Shown: in pieces, positions 38,321 through 52,700 of the stretch
Layout: every line of letters begins with the position of its first letter
Numbering within the stretch: position 1 is the first letter of the stretch
NCBI GenBank assembly: GCA_031763025.1
Contig: JASSKH010000014.1
Location: 7,014,633 to 7,078,632, forward strand
Direction: 5' to 3'
DNA length: 64,000 nucleotides
From: Macrocystis pyrifera
Lineage: Eukaryota > Sar > Phaeophyceae > Laminariales > Laminariaceae
Notes under the pieces: model-generated
Seen by the model: only the letters and a program-made list of their open reading frames with translations
Databases searched by the model: none
Told to the model about the DNA's origin: nothing
Position numbers and translations under genes: made by a program

Positions 38321-41300
38321 ATAGCTACGTACACAGTGGACCGCGATTGGCGTGTTATTTTGTTTGAGGAATGCTGAATTGTTACAAGAAGTGACCTTGT
38401 GTAACACGCGCACAACATATAGGCGTGTATAATATCTCTCCGTGGTAGCGAAAGGGGTCTCGATTGGCGCGCATTTGTCTAGCTCGAGTCGAGTGTTTTT
38501 TTTTATCAATGAAGACTACCTGTAAAGCAGGTCTTATGCCACGTTTCGCGCCACGCAAACGATATCCCTCTCTCGTCGTGGCAGCTGCGCAGTGCGCCGC
38601 GATTGGTGCGTTAGTTCGCTCGAATACCGTTCGTGTTTCCTCTACAGTCCATCACCAATATAGTGGTGCATGTCAAATACCAACCCGGTTAAAGATTTTT
38701 TTTTTTTACATATATGAGACGACACCTCCTGTGACGTTTCTCACACGCGCACACAAGAACAAAGCATGTTCTCTCAGCGACAGCAAAGAGAATTGCCCGC
38801 ACCTGAGGCTGCGCCTGCGTGATGGTAAAAGGACGGGTCCGCACCCCCATGTCGGTGAAGGAAAACTCTGCCTCGCCGATGCCCCCGATGACGATGATCC
38901 CCTGCGGCACGTCGGAAGCAGCGTCCGCGTTTTCCAGCTGCAGATAGTAGCCCGCTCCCGGGTCGACAGAGGCGACCTGAGAGAGGGTGTCAAGGTAATA
39001 GGGTCAAGGTCAGGGCTGGGGCCAGGACTATTAATAAGTATATGCTAATTTACGTCCTATTTGTTGCTACTTTGGGGCTATTTGAATGCCTTCATAAACT
39101 TAGTTTTACCTGCTGCATACCTGGTGCATGGTACATAGCTGGGCACACGTGAACAGGGGAGCCGGGGTAGTAGCACTACAGTGGAGGTAGATTCAAGGCC
39201 AGGCCCTTCGTGAAAACGGCGCGGCCCGATGAAACGTGCCTGGTACCTCACAGTGGCTGTAGGCATGTTACATAAAAACAAAAACTCGACCGCTGTACGA
39301 ATGGGATTGCAAAAAATATACATTGGGGCTGTTCCTCCGTTGAGTGTTCATGGGTTAAGAGCCCAGCCCGTCAAATAATGTTGGGCTCAAGCAACGCTCC
39401 GCTATGGTGGAGGCAGGTAGCGGCTAACTTTTCTGAGCCTTATCACTTGATTATAGTGTGGGAGATATATATAACCTATATAACCTCCCCCAACAACCGA
39501 CTGTTTAATAAATATTTTAAGCTTAGCCCTATATACACAATCGGACTTGCAAACAATAATATGCAATACCAGGTACAGCATCGGAAGCAAATGTATTGGG
39601 TAGCTCTTCGCTCGAGAGTAATCATTGTATAAGCCAGGCGCCGACACACAAATCCGATTAACCAATAATCATGGTGCAGTAGACATCGCTTCCAAAGAAT
39701 TTTGGGTAGCGCTTCAGTTGCAATGGTTGAGGACCCCCCTCCCGTTAATGAGAAATCGTTGGGCTCAAAAAGTGCGGCCCCTAGTTGCAATACCCCAATA
39801 CCTGCCGTAGCGTGGATCAGGCGATACATCAGGAACGAGCGGTCTGCGTTTCGTGCGTGTTGTATGCGTGTTGATTTTTTTTGTTTGTTTTGGGCCGGAT
39901 CGGAACCGTTGGGGGGGGGGGGGGGGGGGGGGGGTACTCACTATCATGCATGGCCGTAGTCTTATTATCATTGACCCTCGCATCCCCACAATGCCGGGAC
40001 GGAGCACGTCGGGTTTTCACCGACCAGGCAGACATTGCTTGGGGGTGTACTCATTATCATGCATGTCCGTAGTCGTATGACCATAGCCCCTCGCATTCCT
40101 ACAATGCCGGGACGGAGCACGTCGGGTTTTCACCGACCAGGCAGTTCACCAAGCAGGGGGGGGGTGAAATATCCGGCCCGTGGATCGGCGGCGTTCATGG
40201 GGAGTAAGATGTGCAGGCAACACGTACAGACGAATCGCCACCGACTATATATAGGCATATTTAGGTACAGACTCTGGGGGGAGATAAGAGCTGTCGACGA
40301 ACGAAACCGTGCAGACGAACGGAAACGGATGGGAGGTTTTTCCTCACTTTTCCACTCTTCTACATACATACTGGTATTTGTTTTGTTTGTTACGCCTGGC
40401 GCATCGCAATCCAGCGCCCGTGGGCCGAGCGGTCTGCCGCGGGCCCCTAATTTCAACCCCATTGCCTGCCGCTTGCACGAGTCCTACCGTAAGAGTAGCG
40501 TGATTTGTTTGTACCTGCCAGGTGAACTCGTTCGTGTTCTCTCCTTCTAGCAGCAGCGTCTCCACGTCCCAGTGCCATTCGTTCTGAAGGGTAAGCTTAA
40601 TCCTTTCGTTTGACGCGTTAGAGGGGTTAAGGTTGCGAAAAACAACGAGGACGCAAAAAAGATGACGTGGAACATGTTGTTCCTCAAGAGTGAGTTTCTT
40701 CGGTTAATTGTTGTTGCAGTAGTAGTTGGTGACGGTGGTGGTTTCGATGGTGTTGTTGTTGTTGTTGTTGCTCTCGTTCGTTGCTGTTGTTTGTTGTTGT
40801 GGTGGTTGTTGCCGCTGTCGTTGCTGTTCTCACGCTACGAAAGTCGCTGTCGGTCTGCGATACACGGCATGGGAGGGCTTTATACACCTTTGCCCCCGCA
40901 AAAAGCCGGGCTCACAGAACGCGTGCTACTTCGATATACGGCATGGGAGGGGGCTTTGCCTGCCTTGGCCCAGCGAACAACGTGTGCTATCTACTACAAA
41001 AGAGGTACACCTTTTATTGCCAAAACAATTCCTGACTGACCGAAGTCTCCTCAACTGAGGCCGGGCTACCCAACGAGGCAGCGCGCCTTATCGCTGGATC
41101 TCCATTCGGGTTTCCAGACCGTTATTCGCTGTGCACCATGTAGGCCATGGGGTTTGGTCGTCGGGTTAACGCCTCCCTGGTACATGCTTTTCTCAACAAA
41201 AGTCAGTTTCGGGTGAGGTATTTAGTTTCTCAACCTTTTGAGTGCCGCGGTCCCCGTTTTCGGGGCCAAACTGCACAAGATTCGACGAACTTTTCCCCAA

Positions 41301-41928
41301 AACGACTGCATAAGATTCGATGAATTTGTCCCCAAAACGAGACTACCAGTCCCAACAAGGGATAAGTGAGGAGGCCCCAGAAAAAACTGGTGCTATGGTA
41401 CCCGTAACTATCGCAGCACGCACCGGGAACGTGTACCACCCTATCCCTTAATATAGTGGACGTTTGGATTAAATGTCAACGCGAAAAAGTTATTGATATT
41501 GTGGGACAGAGAGGTGCAGATCGTGTAGGTGCCGTAGATCAGTCAGATCACCCCGCCGTGGAAAAATCCGGTACGGTTTGTGCAGATCCGCGAAACTGAT
41601 AAATGGCGCGTGTGTGCTATTTACTGCCTACCCCTTTCAATAATCGACATGTGGAAGCATGTGCAGATGGTTTCGTTCAGCTCCTGCACGTAAACCAATC
41701 AGATCAGCGCCGTGCAAAACATCCTGCGCAGATTGTGCAGATCCGTGAAACTAATGATCTGTGTGAGCTTAACCTCCCTCCCCCCCCCCCGCCCCCCATC
41801 TCGAAACGGATGCATTGTCAATAATCAAAGGACGTAGGCAAGCAACCCCCTCCCCGTGCTCCGTCTCGAGCGGGAGGCATGGTCGACGACCAGATGATGG
41901 AGACAAGCAACTAATGAGTACGCCTCCG

Positions 41929-41962
<34 letters not shown>

Positions 41963-44149
41963 CGCCCCCCCCCCCCCCCCCGCCTCCTTCAATAATTTGA
42001 AAGCACGTTGTCTCACCTTTGGATGTCGGGGCTCGTCCAGGCCACGGAGAGGCTCTCACCAGGGTTTACGTACTGGTTTAGCATGGGAGCCACGAACGCA
42101 AGTTCGGGCATGGACGATTCCGAAGGCGAAGCCAGCCTGAACAGCTCGGATGCCTCAGTTTTCTGGAGGAAATTTTATCATGTTTGTTTTTCAAAATAAT
42201 TTAGTACAAACAGGCAAGAATTTGTTTCATGCGTTAGGGTTGGGTTGTTTTGCTTGGGCACGTAAGGCAAGTGAAGGGCCTGGTGTCGTACAACAATTTT
42301 AGCACGTCAGGGCTGCATCATCAGGCGGAATGTTTTTTGCCTTCCGGCAAGTGCTTGAGGCTCAGATGCTTCGGTTTTCTGGCGGGCACACATACCATGG
42401 CTTTGAAAAAAGTACAAAACGTACTTCACGCGTTCGGGTTCTTGAGTCGTTGGGTTGTGCATGTAAGATAATAAAAGGAATGCTTTTTTTTCACTAGTTA
42501 TTAGGGCTGCGTCATTTGTCGAGATGCTTTTTCCTTCCTCAAGTGATTTGAGCTGGGATGCCTCGGGTTTACATTAGGAGGCGTTGTGGGTAGCAAAAGA
42601 ATACATGAAAACGCGGAATTTCGTTTCACGGGTCGTGGCTGAATTGTTAGGTTGGACACGCAAGTTAACAAAAATACGAGTTTCTTTCACGCGTTAGGCC
42701 GGTCGGTATGCGGGGCGTTTTTTTCAGGTCGGCAACAGAGATGCTTCTGCTTTAAAGTTAGTTTTTTTTTTCCCTTTAAAGCGAGAAAAATCGAGCCGGC
42801 TCTTCTCGGAATAAGTCTGATTGCTCTCGAGGAAGTACCCAGATAAGTTTCCCGCTTCTCGAGGGTCGCAGTTGCGAGAATTTCGGGCTATTAGTAGTTC
42901 ATTCTTCAACTGTTTAGTCAGAAAGGTGGCATCACAACAAATATGGACTCTGTTTGACCAAGATTTTTTTTTTTCCAGCGAGAAAAATTGAAAGATGAGC
43001 TGAGCTGGGCCAAAATTCGCTCAGCTGCTTCTCTGGATGAGCGGAAAACTAATCTGGATACCTGTCATGGTCATTCCGAGAAGAGCCGGCTAGCCTGATG
43101 TCCTCGCAATAAGGGGCAAAAACTAACCAAAACTCGAAAGCAAAACAATGTCTCTTTGCAACCTCGAAAAACAAAGCCCTGAATATCAAAACACTCTTTT
43201 ACGGCTGCGTGATTAGGCGCAACAGTTTTGCGATCCTCAAGTGCTCGAAATCGGATGGCCCGGCATGAAAAACGTACAAACAAACACGCAGGTTTATGCG
43301 TGTCACGCGGTAGGACCACTGGAGCTGCGTCGTTTCGATGGCAATAGTTGCGTTCCTGAAGTACATGGGGTATCCCTCGTAGAGCTCTCTCTCTCCTTAA
43401 GGCCACCCCGACCGCTTTTTTACTCGGAAACAATGGGCCGGAAGCTCCAAATCAAGACAGTAGACATGTCACGGGCAATTCTCCACATCCAGTAGAAGCT
43501 CGAAAGAAAGCAAACATGTAGATCCCTCTTACTCTCGTCTTACTCTTCTTTTTCTGACCAGAGAGCGCTTTTTCGTGTTCAACATCAACGTTTATTTTGT
43601 TCTAAGCTAGAGGTACGCGATCGGAGCTTTGTCTAGTAAACAGCAAAGTCCAAGGGCTTATCGTTTCGGTCATCACCCATCACAAAAGCAATCACGGGCG
43701 GGCGCCTAGACTTACCTCAAACCACCTTAACCTTGCCGTGTGCGTCGTGAAGGAATATATATATATAGCTGCTGTTGAGACACCGCGGTCATTTACATAA
43801 TACAATGAGGCAGCATGGGACGGACTCGACAAGACCGTTGACTCAACCAGGTCGACGTCTAGGCCACCGATCGCGTTTGTCTGGTGTGCTGCGCCACCGC
43901 TCCTCTGCTCCTTTGCCCGTCTGATTTTTCTCGTGTTTTTTTTATGTTTCCCTCCGTGGACGTACGGTTCGTGCCTCACGTCTTTTATTTTGCGACAATA
44001 TTTGTTCTTCACAGCCTTGCCTCTTCTCTCGTCTACTCTCGCGTCGAATTGATAGCTCCATACCTCACCCCGCCCCCCCCCCCCCCCTCGGCATATAGGG
44101 ATGCGAGGGTCTATGGTCATACGACTTCGGCCATGCACGATATCGAGCA

Positions 44150-44223
<74 letters not shown>

Positions 44224-44918
44224 TTCGCCCCCCAAAACGAAAACAAACTTCAAGAAACCCCGTTCCTCACCTCCAGCCTACGGCTTCCGTTGAGGGGGCC
44301 GATGACGAGGTAGTAGACCCCCTCTCGTACGCTGCGAGGAATGACCCACTGCATGTACCCCGTGTTGCCCCCTACCCCTACGGTGGCGGCCACTCGACCC
44401 TGCACGATTGGTTTTGGCGCGAGATGTTGGTTGGATGAACGAGCGATGCGGGGAATATTATGTGCTACAGCAGTGTAGTAGACGTGCATATAATATCTGT
44501 CGGCCTCTGAGATAAAGCTCCGTTTTCCTAAAACCTAGAGTATCAAGTACGAGCTCGGGGGAAAATACCCCGCTTTGTCGTATTCACCTTTGGGATTATT
44601 TCCTTTCGCAAGATTGTTTAGCAAGATGGGAGTGAACGGTGCGTGAAAATATTACTTGCTAGCATTGTACTTACTCTTATAAAGGAGTGCAGGCACACCT
44701 CGTCTCCGAAATTACAAAAAAACGAAGACGGGACAGTTCTCTCTCTTCCTTACGCTGTTCGTCTATATTCACAAGAACGGTAACAGCGAGTGTGGTGGCG
44801 GTGATGATGTTCACATGGGTTTTTGCTTCACCTAAATTCGTCAACATGTGTATCTGTTTTTTTTTTTCCCTACGTATAGTATCACGATGAGTACGATGAC
44901 GATGATGATGGTGATAGC

Positions 44919-44963
<45 letters not shown>

Positions 44964-44995
44964 GGTGATGATGATGATGGTGATGATGTTGATGT

Positions 44996-45042
<47 letters not shown>

Positions 45043-48000
45043 TTGATGTTGATGATGATGTTGATGATGATGATGAGGATGATGGTGATGATGAGGACGA
45101 CGACGACGATGATGACGATGATAATGAAAACGATGACGCTGATGGGGATGGTGATGATGAAAACGACTACGGTTCTGGGGATGGTGATCATGATAATGGG
45201 GTTTCGCTTGGAACAAGCTCGTTAAAAAAGTTACTCTTCGTAGACGATATGCATATTCTTAAACATGATGACAACGATAATGGGGGTGGTGACGCAGACT
45301 AGAACCTATAAGGTAGAAGTAGCAATTTTTGGCCAAAAAATATTTGTGCGCAACACACTCCTCAACAGAAGAAGTAACCGGCACGGTCCCCCATTTTTTT
45401 ATGAAAAATATGTTTCGTTAACACCTACTAGGCCGTGGGATTCAGCAATTCGTCTGTAAAATGTCAATCCCAGTAGAGGATAAAAAATATTTCTGTACGA
45501 AAACTGGTACCGCGGATTGTGTCCAATCATCTTGGAATTGGTATCGCGTAGTGGCAGTCTTTCTTCTTTTTAACACCTAACCTCGTGAGCAGAGTTGTGC
45601 ACGAAATTCTTGAGAGACCCCTTCAGCAAACCCCTTCTGGCGGGACGGCGGGAGATGGCACAATTAAACTAGGTGGCTGCAAGACGGAGTCAATAGCGAA
45701 GCACTACATCGGGGCCACCGCTAGTGGAGAAGCGCGCGGTTGCAAGAGGAAACGTCGCTAGGGCCACGCCGACGCTACATAGCGAGCCACCACTGTCGCC
45801 TGAACGTGAGTTAAACATCGCAGCGTGTGCGGAAAATAATTGATCCAAGTCTATGGAAGTTTGGGTGAGACAACTCTGCGCCAGACCAATGGTCGACTGC
45901 AAAGACAATCTAACGGCGCAATGAAGTACGGGCGGGACCACGGGCGGCGCAGGAGGCCCAATCCAATCCAATGCCTACCTTAAGTGATCCACGGTAGGAA
46001 GACAGAATACTAGAAAAGTTAGGTGCTACTACTTCTGTCATAGAACGCCTCTGGATAGAACGCCTCTGGTCAGGATGTAAAAAACAAGAGGAGGGGTTCG
46101 CTTCGAACAACTAACTCGTCAATTTGTTTCTGGTCTCACCGTCTCCGCGTCGTGAAGGCTGATCCACACGTTTTTTCTGCTTCCGGTTGAATGCCACGAT
46201 ATGTCCATGATGCCACCGCGCACCGGTATCGAGTCTCGGTCCGGAGTCAAGAAGGTGAACGTCGTTTTCGCCTGGTGTACCGCAAGAGGGAGGGGGGGGG
46301 GATCCAGCGTTCCCGATAGTAGGTTTGGTTTGGTTTTGGTTTTCTGCGTCCGTTTTATTGCCTCGCCGTTCTTTTCTCTTGCCCTCCTGCTCGTAAACCG
46401 GACCCGGGGTCACATAGCAGGATCTCCTCTCCCTCCCTCCCCACTAACCACTTATCGGCACGGACACCGGGTGTGCTGGGTGTCGACGAGGTAGGGAAAA
46501 CGGTTTATATTGAATAACAAGCGCACCGCAGTATGGTTCGTGCTTTTTTTTGTCGCGGGAAGGCCGCAGCCCTTTCTCCCCGCTTCAACTCGCGTCGAAA
46601 TAGGAACCGATGGGGACACCAACCGACGAGTATGGAACAGACTCGCAATCCTGCCGCTTATTGCATTCGTCCGATGTCCGAAAATGATATTGCTAACTAT
46701 TTCCCTCGTGCGTCGCTATGTACCTGGTATGGACTTCAAAGTCCACAACTCAGTGCCGTGTCGAACGGTCCGGCAAGGGGGGGGTCGAGGTTAGGGTGGC
46801 TTAAAGCTGTTCGGGTACGTGGCAACTGGCTGGTAAGAAAACAGTAGATATAGCGTTGTGTGTGGATGCTCGACTTCTATCTGGCTGAAATGTGCACGAT
46901 ACATTGTCGCAGGGAAAAATTAAAAGAAAATGCTCTTTTTCGGAGTAGTATTTTATCATCAATAATATTATTATATAGTGCAGACACGCGTCCGCCGGCA
47001 AGAAACGTCTGTTGGCGTTGTTTGCTTACTTTTGAGCTGCATTGCTTGGAGCGAAAAAAATCCCATATTCCGGACGGTAATGTAACGACCATCTGCTCTT
47101 TTCGAAGTACTACTTGTACCCTAATTGTCATTTTTGACATTTTTTTCCCTGAGAATGGCATCATACAACGAAATACGCGTTACGTTCACTGAAACGAAAC
47201 TGTGTGTGCGGAGTTGAACTGACCGTCACGACAAAGTGGTCGCTACGCCCTAAGACGACCGCCTCGCCACCCGTAGAGCCGCGCAGTTCCAGAACGGCGT
47301 CGCCCCCTCCCGACACGCCACCTTCTTGTCCGAGGGGAGACGGCACCAGGAACGAGTACTGGCATACGCCGTCTTCGTAGTAGTAGTCCTTTTCACCACA
47401 AGGGTTAGGGGGGGCGGGGCGGAAATGGGTGGGTCGGTAAATGGTACCACCAGGTAGCAGGTAATGGCTAAACAAAACTCAGAGGGGGTGCACTAGGGTT
47501 TCCTTTAGGTAGTCGAATGTAACTATAATCGTTTTAGGTGATATGAGGCTCTTAGCAGTATTGGCCCGTTCTCCTTGTGGTGCGATATAGAGCAAAAGAT
47601 GAGAGTTTCGACGAAACCGTTGATCTCGCAGCTGACCGTTTTTTTAACAAATAAAATGGAGGGTGAACTATATATCCGAATCGATATGTTCCTATATAGC
47701 CCATGGGGGATGGATTGAATATCGGGCTTGGCATACATTTTGTTTACTCCAAAGTTGGATTGTTTGGTAAGTATTAGAGCCCCTAAAATGAGAGCCTCGA
47801 GGAAAAAAATCATGACATACATCCTATACTCCGCTACTGTACCACGTGCCAAACGTGTCTATATGTGCACACAGCACCGGGAGTTAGTGTTGCACAGGAG
47901 AGGAGGCTTCGTACCACGCAGGTGGCGTCGATCCCCTGGGCTACTAGCGCCGCCTCTCCGCCGGCTGCGACAAGCCAGAGGTCAAGGCCCTCCATGCCTA

Positions 48001-49698
48001 CGCCTTCCTCTGCCGTGAGCATCTCCTCCCTTGCTGTCCAGCTGACGGTGGCCACCGTGCCCGTCGTGAGTAGTTCTCCCCTCAATGGGTGGAAAACCTT
48101 ACAGGAAAAACAAGGGGTGGGAATGGGGGGGGGGGAGGTGGGCGAGAATTTAAGCTCATAATGTTGGATTGATGCGTGCTTGACTTACATGGGTATAACC
48201 TAAATTCTCTGAGGGCCCTCACTTTAGCAAAGTGTAGGGGCTCTATGCTCTATACCCCACCCAGCAGCCGACTCTGGTAGAGGGCGTAAGCCACAGTAAA
48301 GCCCGACACAAAAAAATAGAAAGGGCTTGCATTATACAATAGTATAGTGCAACACAACGCCAGTTGAGGAGCCCCGTCAGAGCAACGCCTATGGTGGCAC
48401 GCCTCTCTCTCTCTCTATCGAGTTGTGCTGTTGATGGCGACCTGTGTCCAGAGCTGTGTGAACGACACGCTTGTTTGCGCGATTTTGTTGTTGCGAATGT
48501 CCGGATAAAAAGTAGAGGCGTCTCCAACAGAGTGTGTACAGGCGGGGATTACCGATTGGGGGGGCGGTGGGTGTTTAGTTCTCAGATACTTTACAGATGG
48601 ATATTTGGCGGCCCGCAAGCGTTGATGTGAAAGCGAGCTTACCATATGAAATGCGGACTATGTATGTGCGGCAAGATCATGCGTCGTGGCGATGCGCACC
48701 CAACGATCAGTGTCTTATTTTACTAGCTCCAGGCTTCTGTGGGCAGTTATTTCAATCATTGCGTTCGGGCAAGTTCGTTCTGGATCCACCATTTCTTCAT
48801 TGGGGGAAATCATCGTCTTTTTTCGCGCGAACCAAACTTTTTTTTTCTCGCCGCTAAACTCCAACACAACCACCCGCCATGGCGGAGTTTTTTTTTGTGA
48901 AAGCTCAAGTAGCAGGCTAATCGTTTACGTCAGGAATGTGTGTCGCGCAACGCTCCGAGATGCGTACCTGGTTTATACTATTAGAGGTGATCATGACACC
49001 TTATTGTGTCTGGGGTCTCTTTTCGCTTCAACACCTCCACACTGTTACTACAGTCACCTCCGAAAACGTTTTTTTTTTTTTTTAAACATGTAGCCTTAAC
49101 CCGATGAGAAAATATTTTGCTGCAGACCGAAAACTATCGTGAAGAAAAAAGCGAGGAAATAGGGTAGTTCCGTCCGTCCGTTCGCCAGTCGGAAATAATT
49201 CAGTAAAACAAATCTTACCTATATCCCCCTATCGTACCCCGCGTCCCCGAACCCCATCCTCACCTCTATCGGTAGCGAGACGGTCGATTCATTTTTTCCA
49301 GCGCTGCCAGCTCCGCTCAGGCCGAAAGCACCATCGCTTCCACCACCCCCATTGCCGCCGCCGTCGTCATATCGGAAGCGGGCGCCAGGCACCGTATCAC
49401 CCGCCACATCGCGCGAATCGCGACTCCCAGCGGTCCTTCCCACCTCCTCCCCCGGCCGTCTTCCGTATTCCGCGGTCTCGTCGAGATTGGCAGCTTGTCC
49501 CACTCCACCTCCTTCTAATGATGATGTTTTTGAAACTTGCGGAGCAGGAGCTTTCGATGACGAAGCAGCCGTCACCGGATCCATGTGGGGCGAAGGAGTA
49601 TCGCCGTCGCCGTCTGTGTCGCCGGCCAAGCCGGGCACGACCGCAGAGTCGTCAACTCCAAGCCGTCTGCCTTCCACGGTCTGCAGCGTCGTGGGAGG

Positions 49699-49730
<32 letters not shown>

Positions 49731-52700
49731 GGCGTAGCAGGCGTCTACGTGTTGGGGGCGGAAGAGGGGGGACCGTCCGAACCTGAAGTTCCTCTGATTG
49801 CGTCGGTTGAGAGCCTTCCGGGGCGTTGTGGCCGGCGGCGGCGGCAGCAGCGCTAGAGTCGTACTGTGTGTTCGTCGGGGAGCCCGTCGCTGTTGGCCGG
49901 TTGTTGCCGTCTCGATCTTCCTGCTCTCCGCCTGGATACTCTGTCCCCACCACGGGCGCTTGCGTTGAGGCCGCTGCAGTGGAGTCTTTCTCATCCACCG
50001 GTGGTGCTCGCGTTGGGGATGTCGTGGGTGATGCCGTGGGTGAGGTGGGGCCGGTGACAGGAGGGAGCTGGCGGGGCGGGAGGGTAGAACCGAGGTCGGC
50101 CGTGGCGTAGACGCTGTTCGACCACGCTCCGCCGCACGTGACGCTAGGCCAACCCGCGCAGGGATAGTCGCACTGGCCGAGGCAACGAGGAAAAGGAGGG
50201 AGCGGGGGGGGGGGGGAGCTTAGGAGCATGCATGCTTTAGGGTAGCACTTTTGTGCCTTGCAAGGCAAGTCTATCTTACTGGCGGGATCCTCATCAATAA
50301 GGCATGCCTTTTCGCTGGAATACCAGTAGTGTTTTTACAACACCGTAAAGAGCGTTGATTGAGTCCGCGCATGATTCTGCGGTGGTTTTTTTCCAGCGCT
50401 CGTTTTTTTGTTTCCAGAACGGCAAGGTTTTTTCAGTAACGAACAAGATTTTTCCTTGAAAAATATCCGGTCGAGAGAGAGCCTTCATAAAATATAACGT
50501 TCGACCTTAGCAGCATCCTTACTGTTGTTACGATAAACCGAGGGCTGAAAACGAGCGCATCCCCTGTGTGCGAACTCAACGCCCTGTACGGTATACGGTT
50601 ATTTGGAATACATATCTCGTTAATAGCGGGCGTGTGTACAAAAAATTGACTCGAGTCGAGAAGGGAAGAAAACGCTGAATTCTTCCCGCCAAAAAAAATC
50701 AAGACACGAACCGTCGTGGTGGGCAGGGGAAAAGGAGCGCCCGCTTAATATGCTGGACTCCGGATTTGAGTTACTGCCGGGAGGGAGCGGGAGAGTAGGG
50801 CGAGGAGAATAAAAGGATAAAAGGAAAAAAAAAAAACACTACATACATGTTATACATGGGGCCATGCCATTGGTTCACCATGTTGCACTTTCGTTTTTGT
50901 CACAAACCAGTCCCTTAAGTGATGATGGGAGTCCGAGAAAATGTTCGGTGCAGCCAAGGGTACACGAAAAAAAAGCAAAAATCGACACCCCACTCTCTTT
51001 TTTTAGTCCCAGACAGCAGGGAGGGGTACTGTAATCAAGTAAATTAATCTATATATATATATATATATTTTGGTCATAATTTCGACAAAACATCCCAATC
51101 CGTATTAGATAGTTTAGGATTCAATTCTCTGCATGTGTGGCTTCGCTTCCTCCTTTTTTCCCTCACCCATATCGTATGTAGTATGCATCCCAACCAATCT
51201 CAAGCAAAACCCCGAGAAAAGTCTCAGAAAATAGTAGGTGCGCCCCTACCCCGGACATACAGCATGAATCTATCCCGGCTGAAACCCCCCCCAATCAACC
51301 CATCCCAAGCTTTAACCCCCGAAAACAAAAGCATCATCGAAAAAACACACGCATTGTGCTGAAACGAGCGCACATTGAAGCTGCGCCCGAGGGAGCCGTA
51401 GCCGCTCCCGCAGTAACACTCGCGCGACCAGCTGACGGCGAAATAAGGGTACAGCAGCGACTTGCAGAAGACACCGCACAGCTCGGGCCGCTGTTCAACG
51501 GACACAGATTTAGTGCCGTTGAGATCCTACGATGTTCAGTGCGTCAAGTGTGCAGTGGCGGTGGCGGTGACGGTGGCGGTGGTGGGGTGAGGGGACGGCG
51601 ACGGGGACGGGGACGGGGGCGAGGGACGAGGAGGGGGGAGCTGGCGATCAGTTCCAGTATGTACGGTAGAAGTAGCATTTGCGTGAGTGAGCGGTAAACA
51701 AGCATCCTTGATGTGTTTCTTGTTTAGGCGAGCTGTTCAACATACGCGGCCGACCGGTTGTTTCTTGAAGAAAAAGAAGAGCTTAGCGCTTTTGACAGGC
51801 AGAAACACGTTTTTTCCTGGACTTTAGCAACACGGGTTGGTTGACCGCGACATCGGGTTTACCCGGTGGTGCCACTTGATTCGCCAGGAACTCGCAGTTT
51901 TTCTATTGACTGCACGATAGCATACGGTTCTTCACGGATCACGACCTGACCCGCGGGTCGAGTCAGGACCGTTTACAGTAATCACGGGTCGGGTCAGGTG
52001 GGGTCAGGAGATTTTCAAACTCGTATGGGTTGGATCGGGTCTCCCTTGCTGGAGCCGATCCGACCTCTCTCGCAAGGGTTAACCCAACCCGTGAACAGTC
52101 CTGCTGATAACCTTCAGGGGCCCAGAACACTCGTAGTGCGAGGGATTGCCATCAACGGGAATGCCTCCTGTCCTGCCCATGTTGTGCTCATGGTACGAAA
52201 GCATGGTCTGCCGAGAACGCAACGCGGGTCGTTGCAACAACGTTGAGATGCCAATGATAGGCCCGTCCGTCTGCTGCCGCATGCCGAATACGTATACAAA
52301 CCCTTCCTTACATGCATGCCAAGGTATCTATTAAAAATTAACCCCCCCTTCGTCTCGAAAAGGATGCGTGGTCCATGGTCAAATGACTTAACTAAGCTAC
52401 AAATGAGTGTATATGCGCCCCCCCCCTCTTATGTATATACGAAGTATACCAGTATGTATCTTTACGAACCTTAGCTCGCACAAAATCACAACGCACCCTG
52501 TTGCCAGCATCCTTGTAACAGCCCAAATACTGGAAGGAGCTCGCTGATTCCAAGAGCTCCCCCTGCAACGACGAATCGCGTTTGTGAGCCTCGCCGCTGG
52601 CGACCGAGCCATTTCCTTCGACGCCCACCCCTTCGATGCGGTAGATTGTGTTCGCCCACGCCCCGCCACAAACCGAGGCACTGTTGTTTCAGGAAATGCC

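Noticed and set aside
41925..41995. Poly-Pro/poly-Gly frames over C tracts (also 43692-44253 and 57922-58110)
   Set aside because: They depend entirely on homopolymer runs.
44677..45225. Long frames rich in His, Ile or Met on both strands
   Set aside because: They are translations of the GAT trinucleotide microsatellite and lack splice or domain support.
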